DNA of 38,934 nt. Origin: Leucobacter sp. 7(1) (GTDB lineage: Bacteria; Actinomycetota; Actinomycetes; Actinomycetales; Microbacteriaceae). The notes beneath the pieces are model-generated. The model had not been told where the DNA came from and ran no database searches. It saw only the letters and a program-made list of their open reading frames with translations. The translations under genes and the position numbers were made by a program. Shown piece by piece: positions 17,992 to 26,254 of this stretch (its first letter is position 1; each line of letters opens with the position of its first letter). The DNA lies in the NCBI RefSeq assembly GCF_900163635.1, contig NZ_FUID01000075.1, positions 1-38,934 on the forward strand. The letters are read 5' to 3'.

Positions 17992-18093
17992 GCTCTCATT
18001 CTTTCAGAGGACGCGTCGCCAGTTTTGTGCTTCCCACCAATCTCCCGTAGCCTCAATTGGCATACTCGACAGGGCCGAGGTGGGAGTAGGGCA

Positions 18094-19755
18094 GTGGCAG
18101 GGTCACCGAAGGAACACCCGTTGGCAGCGCAACGCTTGACTGCGCGTCAGCTCGTCGCGGATATCGGCCCGGCGCTCTTGCGCATGGCCCACGACGGTGC
18201 TCACTCGGATCGACCGCTGAGCGAGGTTGTGCTCTACGCTCCAGGGGCCCCTGAAGTCGCAGGTCCAGAAGCGATCGTACTGGGGGTCGGAGTTCGTACG
18301 GCCGCCGAGCTCGCCGCGTTGAGCGAATCGCTGCACGACAGTGGAGCTGGAGTGATGGTGGTGAAGGCACCGCTTGCACAGGGCGTTCATCTGGGGCGGC
18401 TCACCGTCGTCGAAGTGAACGCTGAAGCGGCGTGGATGCACGTCGCGAGTACGATTCGCGAACAGTTGCTTGACTACGCCCGCGCAAGCGTCCGTTCTGA
18501 TGGGTTTAATTCTGAGTTGTTCTCGATCGCGAACGCGATCTACGCCGAGTTCAACGCGCCGGTGACAATTGAGGACCGTTTTTCCGCACTCGTCGCGTGG
18601 TCGGCTGGTCAGGAGCGGAGCGATGCCGAGCGGATCGACACAATTCTGGGACGGGCCGTCCAGCAGGAAACGCTCGTTGAACAGCGTCAGCGTGGTGAGT
18701 TCGAACTGCTTCATGCGTCAGATGTCCCGCTGTTTATGCCAGCGCTGATTCCTGACCATCTGGCGCGGGTTGCGATCGCGGTGCGCGCAGGGACGGAGGT
18801 GCTCGGCTATATTTGGGCCGCAGTTTCGGAGCCACTGTCTCCGGAACAGTCCCAGAGATTCTCAGAGTTCGCGCCGAGCGTTGCCCTCCGGTTGGCAAAT
18901 CTCCGGACGGAGACGAGTTATGCGCGCAAACAGCGGGGTGAGCTTACAGCTGCGGTGCTCAGCGGTTCGGCGAGCCAAGTCGAAGCCAGCCGACTCCACT
19001 TGGGAACCGGGCCGCTGTGCGTGATGGCTGCTGCCCCGCGCGTGCAGTTCGACGACGAGGCCGGGGGTGTCAGTGATGCGGTACTCGTGTCAGACCTCCA
19101 ACGGTTCTCAGATACCCTCGAGTACTTCCTTACCGCCGTACATCCTCGATCGGCAGCCGTCGTCGGGACCGGGGCAGTGTATGTGCTTGTGGGATGGGCA
19201 GCGGGCACCGACGACCCGCTCGCAGCGACGGCGCAGCTTGCGAGGGACTTTCTCTCCCGCACTCCGCTCACGCAACACTTCATGGTGTCAGTGAGTGGTC
19301 CGGCTGCCGGGTTGGGGGAGGTGAAACAGCTCCGCGCCCAGGCCGACGCTTCGCTGCGAGCTCTTCGTCATCCTGCTGACCGAGGTCCCGCGGTGCGTAC
19401 AGTGGACGAGGCGGCGCTGTCGGTCATGCTGCTGCACCTCTCCGACGCGATAGATGCGCTGGGGTTGCCAGTGAGTACCGGAGCGTTGGAATCCCTACAG
19501 CAGCACGACGGCCCGAATGGGCTCCTCACCGCTACGCTTGCGGCCTACCTTGATGCCGCGGGGGCCGTTGACGTTGCGGCTCGGGTGCTGCACGTTCATC
19601 CCAACACGATGCGGTACCGACTCCGCCGGATTCGCGAGATTTCGGGGCTTGACTTCGCGCACGCCGATAGCCTCCTCCTCGCACATCTCCAGTTGCGCGT
19701 CAGCGCCCTGCGTGCAGAGGCCGGGATACCGGGCCAACCGCGCGAAGGGCGCTGA
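18094..19755 (+). CDS. PucR-family transcriptional regulator
   Basis: A 553-residue regulator ending in the PucR/CdaR-type helix-turn-helix: TLAAYLDAAGAVDVAARVLHV followed by HPNTMRYRLRRIREISGLDF. The middle has the GGDEF-like/GAF sensor part usual for the family (LVGWAAGTDDP ... SVSGPAAGLGEVKQL). GTG 18094 has GGGAG upstream; TTG 18121 with AAGGA is an alternative start. A weak CCAAT/ATTGG dyad (18037-18060) lies in the 102-base gap to the divergent deacylase. PucR proteins usually activate adjacent purine, amino-acid or peptide catabolic genes; here the deacylase and POT transporter are the obvious targets. Confidence 0.85.
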   Translation: MAGSPKEHPLAAQRLTARQLVADIGPALLRMAHDGAHSDRPLSEVVLYAPGAPEVAGPEAIVLGVGVRTAAELAALSESLHDSGAGVMVVKAPLAQGVHLGRLTVVEVNAEAAWMHVASTIREQLLDYARASVRSDGFNSELFSIANAIYAEFNAPVTIEDRFSALVAWSAGQERSDAERIDTILGRAVQQETLVEQRQRGEFELLHASDVPLFMPALIPDHLARVAIAVRAGTEVLGYIWAAVSEPLSPEQSQRFSEFAPSVALRLANLRTETSYARKQRGELTAAVLSGSASQVEASRLHLGTGPLCVMAAAPRVQFDDEAGGVSDAVLVSDLQRFSDTLEYFLTAVHPRSAAVVGTGAVYVLVGWAAGTDDPLAATAQLARDFLSRTPLTQHFMVSVSGPAAGLGEVKQLRAQADASLRALRHPADRGPAVRTVDEAALSVMLLHLSDAIDALGLPVSTGALESLQQHDGPNGLLTATLAAYLDAAGAVDVAARVLHVHPNTMRYRLRRIREISGLDFAHADSLLLAHLQLRVSALRAEAGIPGQPREGR

Positions 19756-19770
19756 CTTTGCTGAAACGCT

Positions 19771-21246
19771 CTAGCGTACGGAGCCCATCCGTGCCAGGGT
19801 CCAGCGGCTCATGAGGATCATGCCGAACCCCACAGCGACGGCGATGCCGCCCGTGATGAGGAAGTACGCAACCTCGGTGTCAGGGGTGTAGTAGTTCGCC
19901 AAGACACCGGAAAGCGAGGAGCCGAGCGCCGGGCCAAAGAAGTAGAGTGCCATCATCTGCGCCCGGTACGCGGATGGGGCGAGCTTGGTGCTCACCGACA
20001 GGCCGATCGGGGAAACCAACAGCTCAGCTACCGCGAAGAACGCAAGAATCACGAAGATTGCGAGAGCCGGACTTGTTTGGCCTTGGCTGCCCGACATCGT
20101 CAGGAAGAGCAGATAGCCGACACCGGTGAGAATCACCCCGAGACCGAGCTTCACGGGCGTTGACGGGGCGCGATCACCGAGCTTGGTCCAGACGCTGCTC
20201 GCGATGGCAAGCATGGGCATGATCCAGATTGTCTGTGCCAGGAACAGGAACGACGACGGTGCAGTCCAGCCGAAGATATTCCAATCAATGCGTTCGTCGG
20301 AATACACCGCGAGAGCGGTGAAGATTTGCTGGAACAGGGTCCAGAACGCGGTGATTGCGATGAACATGGGGATGAACGCCCGTACGCCGCGCCGTTCCGA
20401 AGCGGTCACCTTGGGGCTGGTGAGCAGGATGCTGAAATAGGCGACGGTTGCGATTGCCACAATGATGCTCGCTGCGGGGGCAAGGTTGCCAATATTGATG
20501 AGACCCGTCGTGATCGCGACGAGAATCGCGGCGAGACCGACAACTCCCACAATGACCGCTTTTTTGCGCCCCGCGGCGGTCAACGGGTTGCTGGGCTCTT
20601 TCCCCGCTGTGCCGAGATTGCGACGGAACACCACGTATTGAATCAACCCGATCAGCATTCCCACGGCAGCGGCACCGAACGCGATGTGGAATCCGGCGGC
20701 ATCGTTCAGCACGCCGGTGAGGAGCGGCCCGAAGAACGAGCCGATAGTGATGCCGAGGTAGAACAGCGAGAATCCACCGTCAGTGCGGGGATCCCCCTTC
20801 GTGTACAGCGTGCCCAAGAGCGAAGAAGCGTTCGCCTTGAGCGCCCCCGCGCCGAGTGCCACGAGGACAAGACCAAACCCAACGCCGGGGAGGCCCGGGA
20901 TGAGTGCCAGCGCGATGTGCCCAGCCATCACCACAAAGCCACCAAAGAAGACCATGCGTTCCATGCCGAATACGCGATCTGCGAGCCAGCTCCCGAGCAC
21001 TGTGGAGAGATAGACCAGGCCGCCATAGGCACCAACGAGTCCCGTGGCGACGCCCTGCGGGAGGCCTAAGCCTCCTTGGTCTGCCGAGTAATACAGGTAG
21101 TAGGCCAGGATCGTGACCATCCCGTAGAAGGAGAATCGTTCCCAAAGCTCGACGCCGAGGAGATTGGCGAGCCCGATCGGATGGCCCAAGAATGTACGTT
21201 GTTTGGGTTGCGTGCGAGTGCTGAGCTGTTCAGCCGTTTCAGACAT
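19771..21246 (-). CDS. POT/PTR-family proton-coupled oligopeptide transporter
   Basis: A 491-residue polytopic membrane protein. The start ATG 21246 gives the family's normal length; the open frame to 21573 is an artefact. The PTR signature ELWERFSFYGMVTILAYYLYY is at the N-terminus, followed by further hallmarks such as LGALGAGALKAN-like VALGAGALKANASSLLG and LFYLGITIGSFFGPLL. It imports di- and tripeptides with protons. It converges with pucR at 15-base spacing. Together with the deacylase it forms a plausible peptide or acylated amino-acid utilisation locus. Confidence 0.92.
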   Translation of the reverse strand: MSETAEQLSTRTQPKQRTFLGHPIGLANLLGVELWERFSFYGMVTILAYYLYYSADQGGLGLPQGVATGLVGAYGGLVYLSTVLGSWLADRVFGMERMVFFGGFVVMAGHIALALIPGLPGVGFGLVLVALGAGALKANASSLLGTLYTKGDPRTDGGFSLFYLGITIGSFFGPLLTGVLNDAAGFHIAFGAAAVGMLIGLIQYVVFRRNLGTAGKEPSNPLTAAGRKKAVIVGVVGLAAILVAITTGLINIGNLAPAASIIVAIATVAYFSILLTSPKVTASERRGVRAFIPMFIAITAFWTLFQQIFTALAVYSDERIDWNIFGWTAPSSFLFLAQTIWIMPMLAIASSVWTKLGDRAPSTPVKLGLGVILTGVGYLLFLTMSGSQGQTSPALAIFVILAFFAVAELLVSPIGLSVSTKLAPSAYRAQMMALYFFGPALGSSLSGVLANYYTPDTEVAYFLITGGIAVAVGFGMILMSRWTLARMGSVR

Positions 21247-21369
21247 AGGAGTTCTTTCTGGCTCTGAAGAAGCCATCGCTGGCGCATCACCTGTGACGCG
21301 GCACGCTGCGATGGACGTGTGTTTCGGTTCGGAAAGCGGTGCGCCCGTGGCACCATAGCTTTGCGTAGT

Positions 21370-21387
21370 CCCATTGTGGACAACGGG
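21370..21387. promoter_or_regulatory. Near-perfect dyad upstream of the POT transporter
   Basis: The arms CCCATTGT and ACAACGGG around a GG centre pair in 15 of 16 positions. The dyad lies about 125 bases upstream of the transporter ATG in a 296-base gap that otherwise holds no gene, and is a candidate binding site, for instance for PucR. No confident -35/-10 pair could be assigned. Confidence 0.35.
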
Positions 21388-21542
21388 TGTGGTGTCCTGC
21401 TTGGAAAAAACGCCAGTGTTCGAGCGAATCCTTGTGTGAAAATCCCAAGGCGGTGTGGGGTTGACGAGGATCTCTGGGTCTCCCGGTATCTTGGCAACTC
21501 CCGGACAGGGGCCACACATGACCCGCACCCATCGGAGAATCC

Positions 21543-22109
21543 ATGCCCAGACTGAGCTACTACGTCGCCGCAACGGTCGACGGCTTCATCGCGGATCCGC
21601 AGGACTCGCTCGACTGGCTGATGCGGCATGAGATGGATCCCGGCGGGGCGAATGACATCGACACCTTCCTGGCGGGGGTCGGTGCGATCGTGATGGGCTC
21701 CACGACGTACGAGTGGCTGCTCGCTCACGGTGCCTGGGACTACCAAGTTCCCGTGTGGGTGATGACCACGCGTGCTCTTCCGCTGCCCGCTTCGACGACA
21801 GCTGGCGGGTCCGCTGATGTCAGATTCTCTCGGGCAGCGCTTCCTGAGCTCGTCGCCGAGATGCGTGCCGCCGCCGGCCAGCGTGAACTGTGGGTGATGG
21901 GCGGGGGAGACCTCGCCGGTCAGTTCGCGGACGCGGGGCTGCTCGATGAGATCCTGCTCACCGTTGCCCCGGTGGTCCTGGGGGCGGGCCGCCCGCTACT
22001 GCCGCGCCGCCTGGACCTCGAGCTTCTCGAGACCGCGCGCAATGGCGCGTTTGTCACCGCTCGCTATCGCGTGCTCGGCCCGTTGACGGAGGATCGCACC
22101 CCCGCCTGA
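21543..22109 (+). CDS. Dihydrofolate reductase-like (RibD C-terminal domain) protein
   Basis: A 188-residue single-domain member of the RibD C-terminal/DHFR-like family. It shows the N-terminal MPRLSYYVAATVDGFIAD, the nucleotide-binding region IVMGSTTYEW, and ELWVMGGGDLAGQF, where the Gly-rich loop binds NADPH. GGAGA precedes the ATG at 21543. These stand-alone proteins are common in actinobacteria and rarely have a known substrate; it is not a confirmed dihydrofolate or riboflavin enzyme. A 12-base tandem pair, CAGCTCGGCCGC, lies just after the gene (22127-22150). Confidence 0.85.
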   Translation: MPRLSYYVAATVDGFIADPQDSLDWLMRHEMDPGGANDIDTFLAGVGAIVMGSTTYEWLLAHGAWDYQVPVWVMTTRALPLPASTTAGGSADVRFSRAALPELVAEMRAAAGQRELWVMGGGDLAGQFADAGLLDEILLTVAPVVLGAGRPLLPRRLDLELLETARNGAFVTARYRVLGPLTEDRTPA

Positions 22110-22179
22110 GGACTTGGCTCCGCCTCCAGCTCGGCCGCCAGCTCGGCCGCGAGCTCTGCCTCCCCGGCCCCCCGTGACG

Positions 22180-22284
22180 CCCTCACCCCGCCCACACTGT
22201 CACCCAAACTGATGCAAATTATCCAGACCGAGCGAAATCCACCTGCATTTGGCTCGTGCTGGATAATTTGCGTCGGTTTGGGTG
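22180..22284. repeat. Palindromic repeat element, copy 2 (intact)
   Basis: From 22201 to 22284 it can fold into one long hairpin. The 25-base arms (22201-22225 and 22260-22284) pair with only two mismatches. The loop contains a second stem CGAGC(22229-22233)/GCTCG(22252-22256), extended by AAAT/ATTT after one mismatch. It starts 19 bases beyond the stop of the small membrane gene on its left and may act as that gene's terminator. The left flank (22180-22200) is also shared with copy 1. Confidence 0.85.
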
Positions 22285-22303
22285 CCCGGAGCTGCCCGCC
22301 GCG

Positions 22304-22576
22304 CTACCCGAACGCGGAGAGCAGCGCCCACCAAGCCACCATCGGGCCCGTGGCGAATACGTAGAGCGCGAGAGCGGCGACGCCGACCCCGAGTGTGAGT
22401 CCCGCGACGACCCCGGAGGTGCCGATGGCCCAGGCGGCACGCTTGTCGCGCGTGCTCATCTCGGGGGCGTCGACGGGGTGCAGATCGTAGAGATCGAAGC
22501 CCGCGGCGGAGTCCGACTCCGCGACGCGGCCTCGCGGTGTTGGCTCTGTGCCGGGGGTGCCCAGGATGCCGTTCAT
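22304..22576 (-). CDS. Small membrane protein, 90 aa, parent of the pseudogene copy
   Basis: I do not recognise a named family. The ATG at 22576 lies seven bases after a TACACT -10, so it is probably leaderless. The 90 residues have a polar, Pro/Arg/Asp-rich cytoplasmic N-terminus with DLYDLHPVDAPEMSTRDKRAAW. Two adjacent hydrophobic helices follow (AIGTSGVVAGLTLGVGVAAL, then ALYVFATGPMVAWWALLSAF). Homology to the decayed copy near 16030-16150 shows the sequence was once present twice. It is divergent from rplS. Confidence 0.75.
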   Translation of the reverse strand: MNGILGTPGTEPTPRGRVAESDSAAGFDLYDLHPVDAPEMSTRDKRAAWAIGTSGVVAGLTLGVGVAALALYVFATGPMVAWWALLSAFG

Positions 22577-22583
22577 AGTCCCG

Positions 22584-22589
22584 AGTGTA
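22584..22589 (-). promoter_or_regulatory. -10 box TACACT, leaderless small membrane gene
   Basis: On the minus strand TACACT is followed by seven bases and the ATG at 22576, with no ribosome site between. It has the same geometry as rpiB. Confidence 0.6.
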
Positions 22590-22664
22590 GAGTGGTGCCG
22601 CCTGCCGGTCCAGCACCACGCCACACCGAAACCTGGGCGCGTGCGCACCCCGTGCAAGTTGTGT

Positions 22665-22721
22665 CATAATTGATCCTTGTGCCACGGTGCGGCACTGCCG
22701 CGAGGGTCCGCACACACCGTG
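22665..22721 (+). promoter_or_regulatory. rplS promoter -10 and leader hairpin
   Basis: CATAAT (22665-22670) is a good -10 box, giving a leader of about 110 bases. The leader contains a stem CACGGTGCGG (22683-22692) pairing with CCGCAC (22708-22713) and CGTG (22718-22721) across a four-base bulge. Leaders with autoregulatory folds are known for ribosomal protein genes; whether this one binds L19 is unknown. Confidence 0.45.
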
Positions 22722-22787
22722 AGCCTGAACCTCCTTACTTTTTGACATCCGCGTCCCGACTTGCGGCGGGCGCAGAGAGAGAACATC

Positions 22788-23135
22788 ATGCAGAAGCTCG
22801 ACCACGTCGATGCCGCGTCGCTCAAGAGCGACATTCCCGAGTTCCGCGCCGGCGACACCGTCAAGGTGCACGTCAACATCGTCGAGGGCAACCGCTCGCG
22901 TGTTCAGGTGTTCCAGGGCGTTGTGATCTCCCGCCACGGAGAGGGCGTCCGCGAGACCTTCACCGTCCGCAAGATCAGCTTCCAGGTGGGTGTGGAGCGT
23001 AAGTTCCCCGTGCACTCGCCCGCGATCGACAAGATCGAGGTCGTCACCCGCGGTGACGTGCGTCGCGCGAAGCTGTACTACCTCCGTGGCCTCACCGGCA
23101 AGAAGGCCAAGATCAAGGAGAAGCGCGACGCCTAA
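22788..23135 (+). CDS. rplS: 50S ribosomal protein L19
   Basis: A 115-residue ribosomal protein with typical L19 sequence: [50 protein letters not shown] and the basic end [20 protein letters not shown]. It sits at the 30S-50S interface. The ATG at 22788 follows an AGAGAGAA purine run; an in-frame start at 22761 would add nine residues not typical of L19. It leads the order rplS-lepB-rnhB common in actinobacteria. Confidence 0.98.
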   Translation: MQKLDHVDAASLKSDIPEFRAGDTVKVHVNIVEGNRSRVQVFQGVVISRHGEGVRETFTVRKISFQVGVERKFPVHSPAIDKIEVVTRGDVRRAKLYYLRGLTGKKAKIKEKRDA

Positions 23136-23190
23136 GTCTCGCTCCCCTGTGGGCACGAACCGGGACACCCGGTGACACGCCCGTGACACT

Positions 23191-23226
23191 TTCAGGCTCC
23201 CACCCGACAGGGTATGGGAGCCTGAA
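23191..23226 (+). terminator. rplS terminator or attenuator
   Basis: Perfect 12-base arms TTCAGGCTCCCA (23191-23202) and TGGGAGCCTGAA (23215-23226), with CCC/GGG pairing inside the loop. It is followed after 15 bases by CTTTT. It ends one base before a possible GTG start of lepB (23227), so it probably sets the ratio of lepB to rplS transcripts. A second hairpin, GGGGCCGC/GCGGCCCC (23247-23254, 23270-23277), precedes the lepB ribosome site. Confidence 0.7.
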
Positions 23227-23295
23227 GTGTCTACCCCCGACTTTTCGGGGCCGCCGCCGAGTACGCGGAGCGGCCCCACACCTGAAGGAGCGCGC

Positions 23296-24027
23296 ATGAG
23301 CGAGGCTGTGTCCACCGCGGGAGAGCGGAACCGGCGGGGTGGGTTCCTGGGGTTCGTGCGCGATCTCCTCGTGATCCTGATTGTTGCGTTCCTTGTTTCC
23401 TTCCTGCTCAAGACGTTCCTTGTGCGCAGCTTCTACATCCCGTCGGTGTCGATGGAACAGACACTGCAGGTCAACGACCGCATTCTGGTGAACCAGTTGG
23501 TGCCGGATCTTGTCGACGTGCAGCGCGGTGACGTCGTGGTGTTCAAAGATCCGGGGGGCTGGCTGTACCCGCGGTCGCAGAGCGACCCGCAAGGTTTCGA
23601 GAAGGTGTTGCAGGCGGTCGGGCTCGCGGCTGACACGAGCGATGAATACGTGGTCAAGCGCGTGATCGGCGTGGGCGGGGACCGCGTGCAGTGCTGCGAC
23701 GCCGAGGGGCGAGTTGTGGTGAACGGCGTTCCACTTGACGAACCGTACATTGTGATTCCACCGGGGGAGACCCGTGCCTCGAAGATCGACTTCGACGTCA
23801 CCGTTCCGGAGAACTCGGTGTGGGTCATGGGCGACAACCGCTACCAGAGCAAGGACTCCCGGTACAACCAGGATCAGCCAGGCAAGGGCTTTGTCCCGGA
23901 GGACGAGATCGTGGGCCGCGCATTCGTGCTGAACTGGCCGTTGAACCGCTTTACGTGGTTGGGGACCCCCGAGGGGACCTTCACCGGGGTGGAACAGGCT
24001 CGCGAGAAGCAGCCGAGCGGTGCCTAA
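23296..24027 (+). CDS. lepB: Type I signal peptidase
   Basis: Membrane-anchored serine protease that removes Sec signal peptides. From ATG 23296 it has 243 residues: one N-terminal transmembrane helix (about 22-43), the catalytic Ser52 in YIPSVSMEQTL, box C RGDVVVFKDP, the catalytic Lys121 in YVVKRVIGVGGDRV, and box E VMGDNRYQSKDSR. AAGGAG lies only three bases before ATG 23296, a short spacing. GTG 23227 would add 23 Pro/Ser-rich residues and is an alternative. The stop overlaps rnhB by eight bases. Confidence 0.93.
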   Translation: MSEAVSTAGERNRRGGFLGFVRDLLVILIVAFLVSFLLKTFLVRSFYIPSVSMEQTLQVNDRILVNQLVPDLVDVQRGDVVVFKDPGGWLYPRSQSDPQGFEKVLQAVGLAADTSDEYVVKRVIGVGGDRVQCCDAEGRVVVNGVPLDEPYIVIPPGETRASKIDFDVTVPENSVWVMGDNRYQSKDSRYNQDQPGKGFVPEDEIVGRAFVLNWPLNRFTWLGTPEGTFTGVEQAREKQPSGA

Positions 24028-24676
24028 GGCCGTAGCCGAGTCGAAGGATCCGACCCTCGACGTCGAGACGGCGATGATTCTCGCCGGTGCTGAGCTTGTG
24101 ATCGGCCTTGACGAAGTCGGCCGGGGCGCGATCGCGGGCCCCGTCGCGGTCGGAGCGCACACCGTGTGGCCGGGAACAACGGAGTTCCCCGCTGGACTGC
24201 GGGACTCGAAACTGCTGAGTGAGAAGAAGCGTGAGGCGCTGTACCCACTCGTGTGCGAGTGGGGCGTCGGGGCTGTCGGATTTGCGAGCGCCGAGGAGAT
24301 CGATGCCCAGGGCATCACCGCGATGCTCGGGGCTGCCGCGCGGCGTGCCCTCCTCGCGCTGCACGAGGCGGGCGTCCCGGTGGATCGCGCCGTGATCATC
24401 CTCGACGGGTCCCACGATTGGCTGTCCCCGGTGTTGCGCAACCCCCTCGATGTGCGAACTCGGGTGGGCGCCGATCGAGCGTGCGCGAGTGTCGCAGCGG
24501 CCTCGGTACGCGCGAAGGTGGAGCGTGACGTTCTGATGCGCGATGCTCACGAGGCGCACCCGGAATATTCTTGGGCGTCGAACAAAGGATACGGGGCACA
24601 AGCGCACTACGAAGGAATTGCCGCGGTGGGTCTCACAGAGCTGCACCGCGCAAGCTGGATCAAGACCGCCGTCTGA
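24020..24676 (+). CDS. rnhB: Ribonuclease HII
   Basis: A 218-residue endonuclease that cuts RNA in RNA/DNA hybrids and single ribonucleotides in DNA. The catalytic motif is LDEVGRGAIAGPVAVGA (Asp31, Glu32), with further acidic residues in VIILDGSHDW and ADRACASVAAASVRAKVERD. The GTG start at 24020 lies inside the end of lepB (eight-base overlap), so the two are coupled. Confidence 0.95.
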   Translation: MPKAVAESKDPTLDVETAMILAGAELVIGLDEVGRGAIAGPVAVGAHTVWPGTTEFPAGLRDSKLLSEKKREALYPLVCEWGVGAVGFASAEEIDAQGITAMLGAAARRALLALHEAGVPVDRAVIILDGSHDWLSPVLRNPLDVRTRVGADRACASVAAASVRAKVERDVLMRDAHEAHPEYSWASNKGYGAQAHYEGIAAVGLTELHRASWIKTAV

Positions 24677-24685
24677 GGCCTCCGG

Positions 24686-24691
24686 TAGGCT
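24686..24691 (+). promoter_or_regulatory. -10 box TAGGCT upstream of rph
   Basis: The context GTAGGCTGGTGA is identical over 12 bases to both halves of the divergent promoter at 9336-9380. Here it is followed by a leader of about 75 bases and a normal ribosome site (AGGAAGG), so the same promoter type serves led and leaderless genes. Confidence 0.55.
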
Positions 24692-24773
24692 GGTGAGGCG
24701 TACGTTCAGGGCATCCGGCTGAGCCATCCTGTTCGGTGACGCATGCACCGCACGCCATCAGGAAGGCCTACAC

Positions 24774-25520
24774 ATGACCGACACTCTGCGGACCGACGGA
24801 CGTACCCCGGCCCAGATGCGCCCCGTGACAATCGAGCGCGGCTGGAGTGCCCAGGCCGAGGGGAGCGCCCTCATCTCCTTCGGCAACACAAAGGTGCTCT
24901 GCACCGCGTCCTTCACGCCCGGCGTGCCCCGCTGGCTCTCGGGCAAAGGCACCGGCTGGGTCACCGCCGAGTACTCGATGCTGCCGCGCTCCACGAACGA
25001 GCGGATGCAGCGCGAATCGGTGAAGGGCAAGATCGGTGGCCGCACCCACGAGATCTCGCGCCTGATCGGGCGGAGCTTGCGTGCCGTCATCGACACCAAG
25101 GCGCTCGGTGAGAACACGATCGTCATTGACTGCGACGTGCTCCAGGCAGACGGTGGCACGCGCACGGCGTCGATCACGGGTGCCTACGTCGCGCTCGTCG
25201 ACGCGATCGAGTGGGCGCGCGCGCAGGGGCACCTGCCCCGGAACGCGAAGCCGCTGACGGACAGCGTCGCGGCGGTCTCGGTCGGCATCGTCGGAGACAC
25301 GGCGATGAGCGATCTCGCCTATGTCGAAGATTCGCGTGCCGAGACCGACATGAACGTTGTCGTTACCGGTTCGGGGGCATTTGTTGAGGTGCAGGGCACC
25401 GCTGAGGGCGTGCCGTTCTCCCGCGACGAGCTGAATGAGCTGCTGGATCTGGCGCTCGGCAGCGCGGCGGAACTCACGGAGCTGCAGCGCGCAGTGCTCG
25501 CTGAGGAGCCCGCCGCATGA
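24774..25520 (+). CDS. rph: Ribonuclease PH
   Basis: A 248-residue phosphorolytic 3'-5' exoribonuclease that trims tRNA 3' ends. Diagnostic stretches are [34 protein letters not shown] and [19 protein letters not shown], which includes the phosphate-binding Arg, plus [24 protein letters not shown] precedes the ATG at 24774. Its stop overlaps the rdgB start (ATGA). Confidence 0.97.
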   Translation: MTDTLRTDGRTPAQMRPVTIERGWSAQAEGSALISFGNTKVLCTASFTPGVPRWLSGKGTGWVTAEYSMLPRSTNERMQRESVKGKIGGRTHEISRLIGRSLRAVIDTKALGENTIVIDCDVLQADGGTRTASITGAYVALVDAIEWARAQGHLPRNAKPLTDSVAAVSVGIVGDTAMSDLAYVEDSRAETDMNVVVTGSGAFVEVQGTAEGVPFSRDELNELLDLALGSAAELTELQRAVLAEEPAA

Positions 25521-26137
25521 CCCGTCAGACGATCGTTCTCGCCTCGCACAACACGCACAAGCTTGAGGAGCTGCGCCGGATCGTCGGCCCACTGATCCCC
25601 GGGGTGGAACTGATTGGCTACGAGGGACCCGAGCCCGTCGAGACGGGTACAAGCTTCGAAGAGAACGCGCTCTTGAAGGCACGCGCGGCTGCGGTCCACA
25701 CGGGGCTGCCCGCGATCGCGGACGATTCCGGCATCGCGGTGGACATCCTCGGCGGCTGCCCCGGGATCTTCTCGGCCCGCTGGGGCGGCCCGGCGCGGAG
25801 CGACACTGCCAACGTTGAGCTGCTCCTCTGGCAGCTCAGCGATATCGCGGACGAGCATCGTGCCGCGGGCTTCGTCTGCGCGGCGGCACTCGTGGTGCCC
25901 GAAGCTGCGGGGAGTGACGCGGCAGAAATCTGTGAGCTGGGTGTCTGGCAGGGGAGCGTGCTGCGTGCCCAGGCAGGCGAGGGCGGCTTCGGCTACGACC
26001 CGATCTTCCAGCCGGAGGGCTCCTGCCGCTCTGCGGCGGAGCTGGCACCCGCGGAGAAGGATCGCGAGTCCCACCGCACGCGCGCATTCACCGCGCTCGC
26101 TGCGGAGATCAACGCCCGCTACCCCGCAGCGGAGTAG
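25517..26137 (+). CDS. rdgB: RdgB/HAM1 XTP/dITP diphosphatase
   Basis: A 206-residue house-cleaning pyrophosphatase that hydrolyses ITP, dITP and XTP to monophosphates. Hallmarks are the N-terminal [26 protein letters not shown], the metal-binding [16 protein letters not shown], and [11 protein letters not shown] near the C-terminal half. The conserved coupling rph-rdgB is normal for actinobacteria. Confidence 0.96.
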   Translation: MTRQTIVLASHNTHKLEELRRIVGPLIPGVELIGYEGPEPVETGTSFEENALLKARAAAVHTGLPAIADDSGIAVDILGGCPGIFSARWGGPARSDTANVELLLWQLSDIADEHRAAGFVCAAALVVPEAAGSDAAEICELGVWQGSVLRAQAGEGGFGYDPIFQPEGSCRSAAELAPAEKDRESHRTRAFTALAAEINARYPAAE

Positions 26138-26254
26138 CCCCACATACGCCGGCTTGTGTGGCCCCAGTGCCCGAGCCCGAGTGCCCCGCGAACGCGATGC
26201 GCGCACCCAACACACGCACGACCTCACTTCGACACCAGAGATGGAGATCTCACG

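Noticed and set aside
15859..22284. Insertion sequence or CRISPR explanation for the palindromic repeats
   Set aside because: No transposase frame, no direct target repeats that I can see, and no regularly spaced array.
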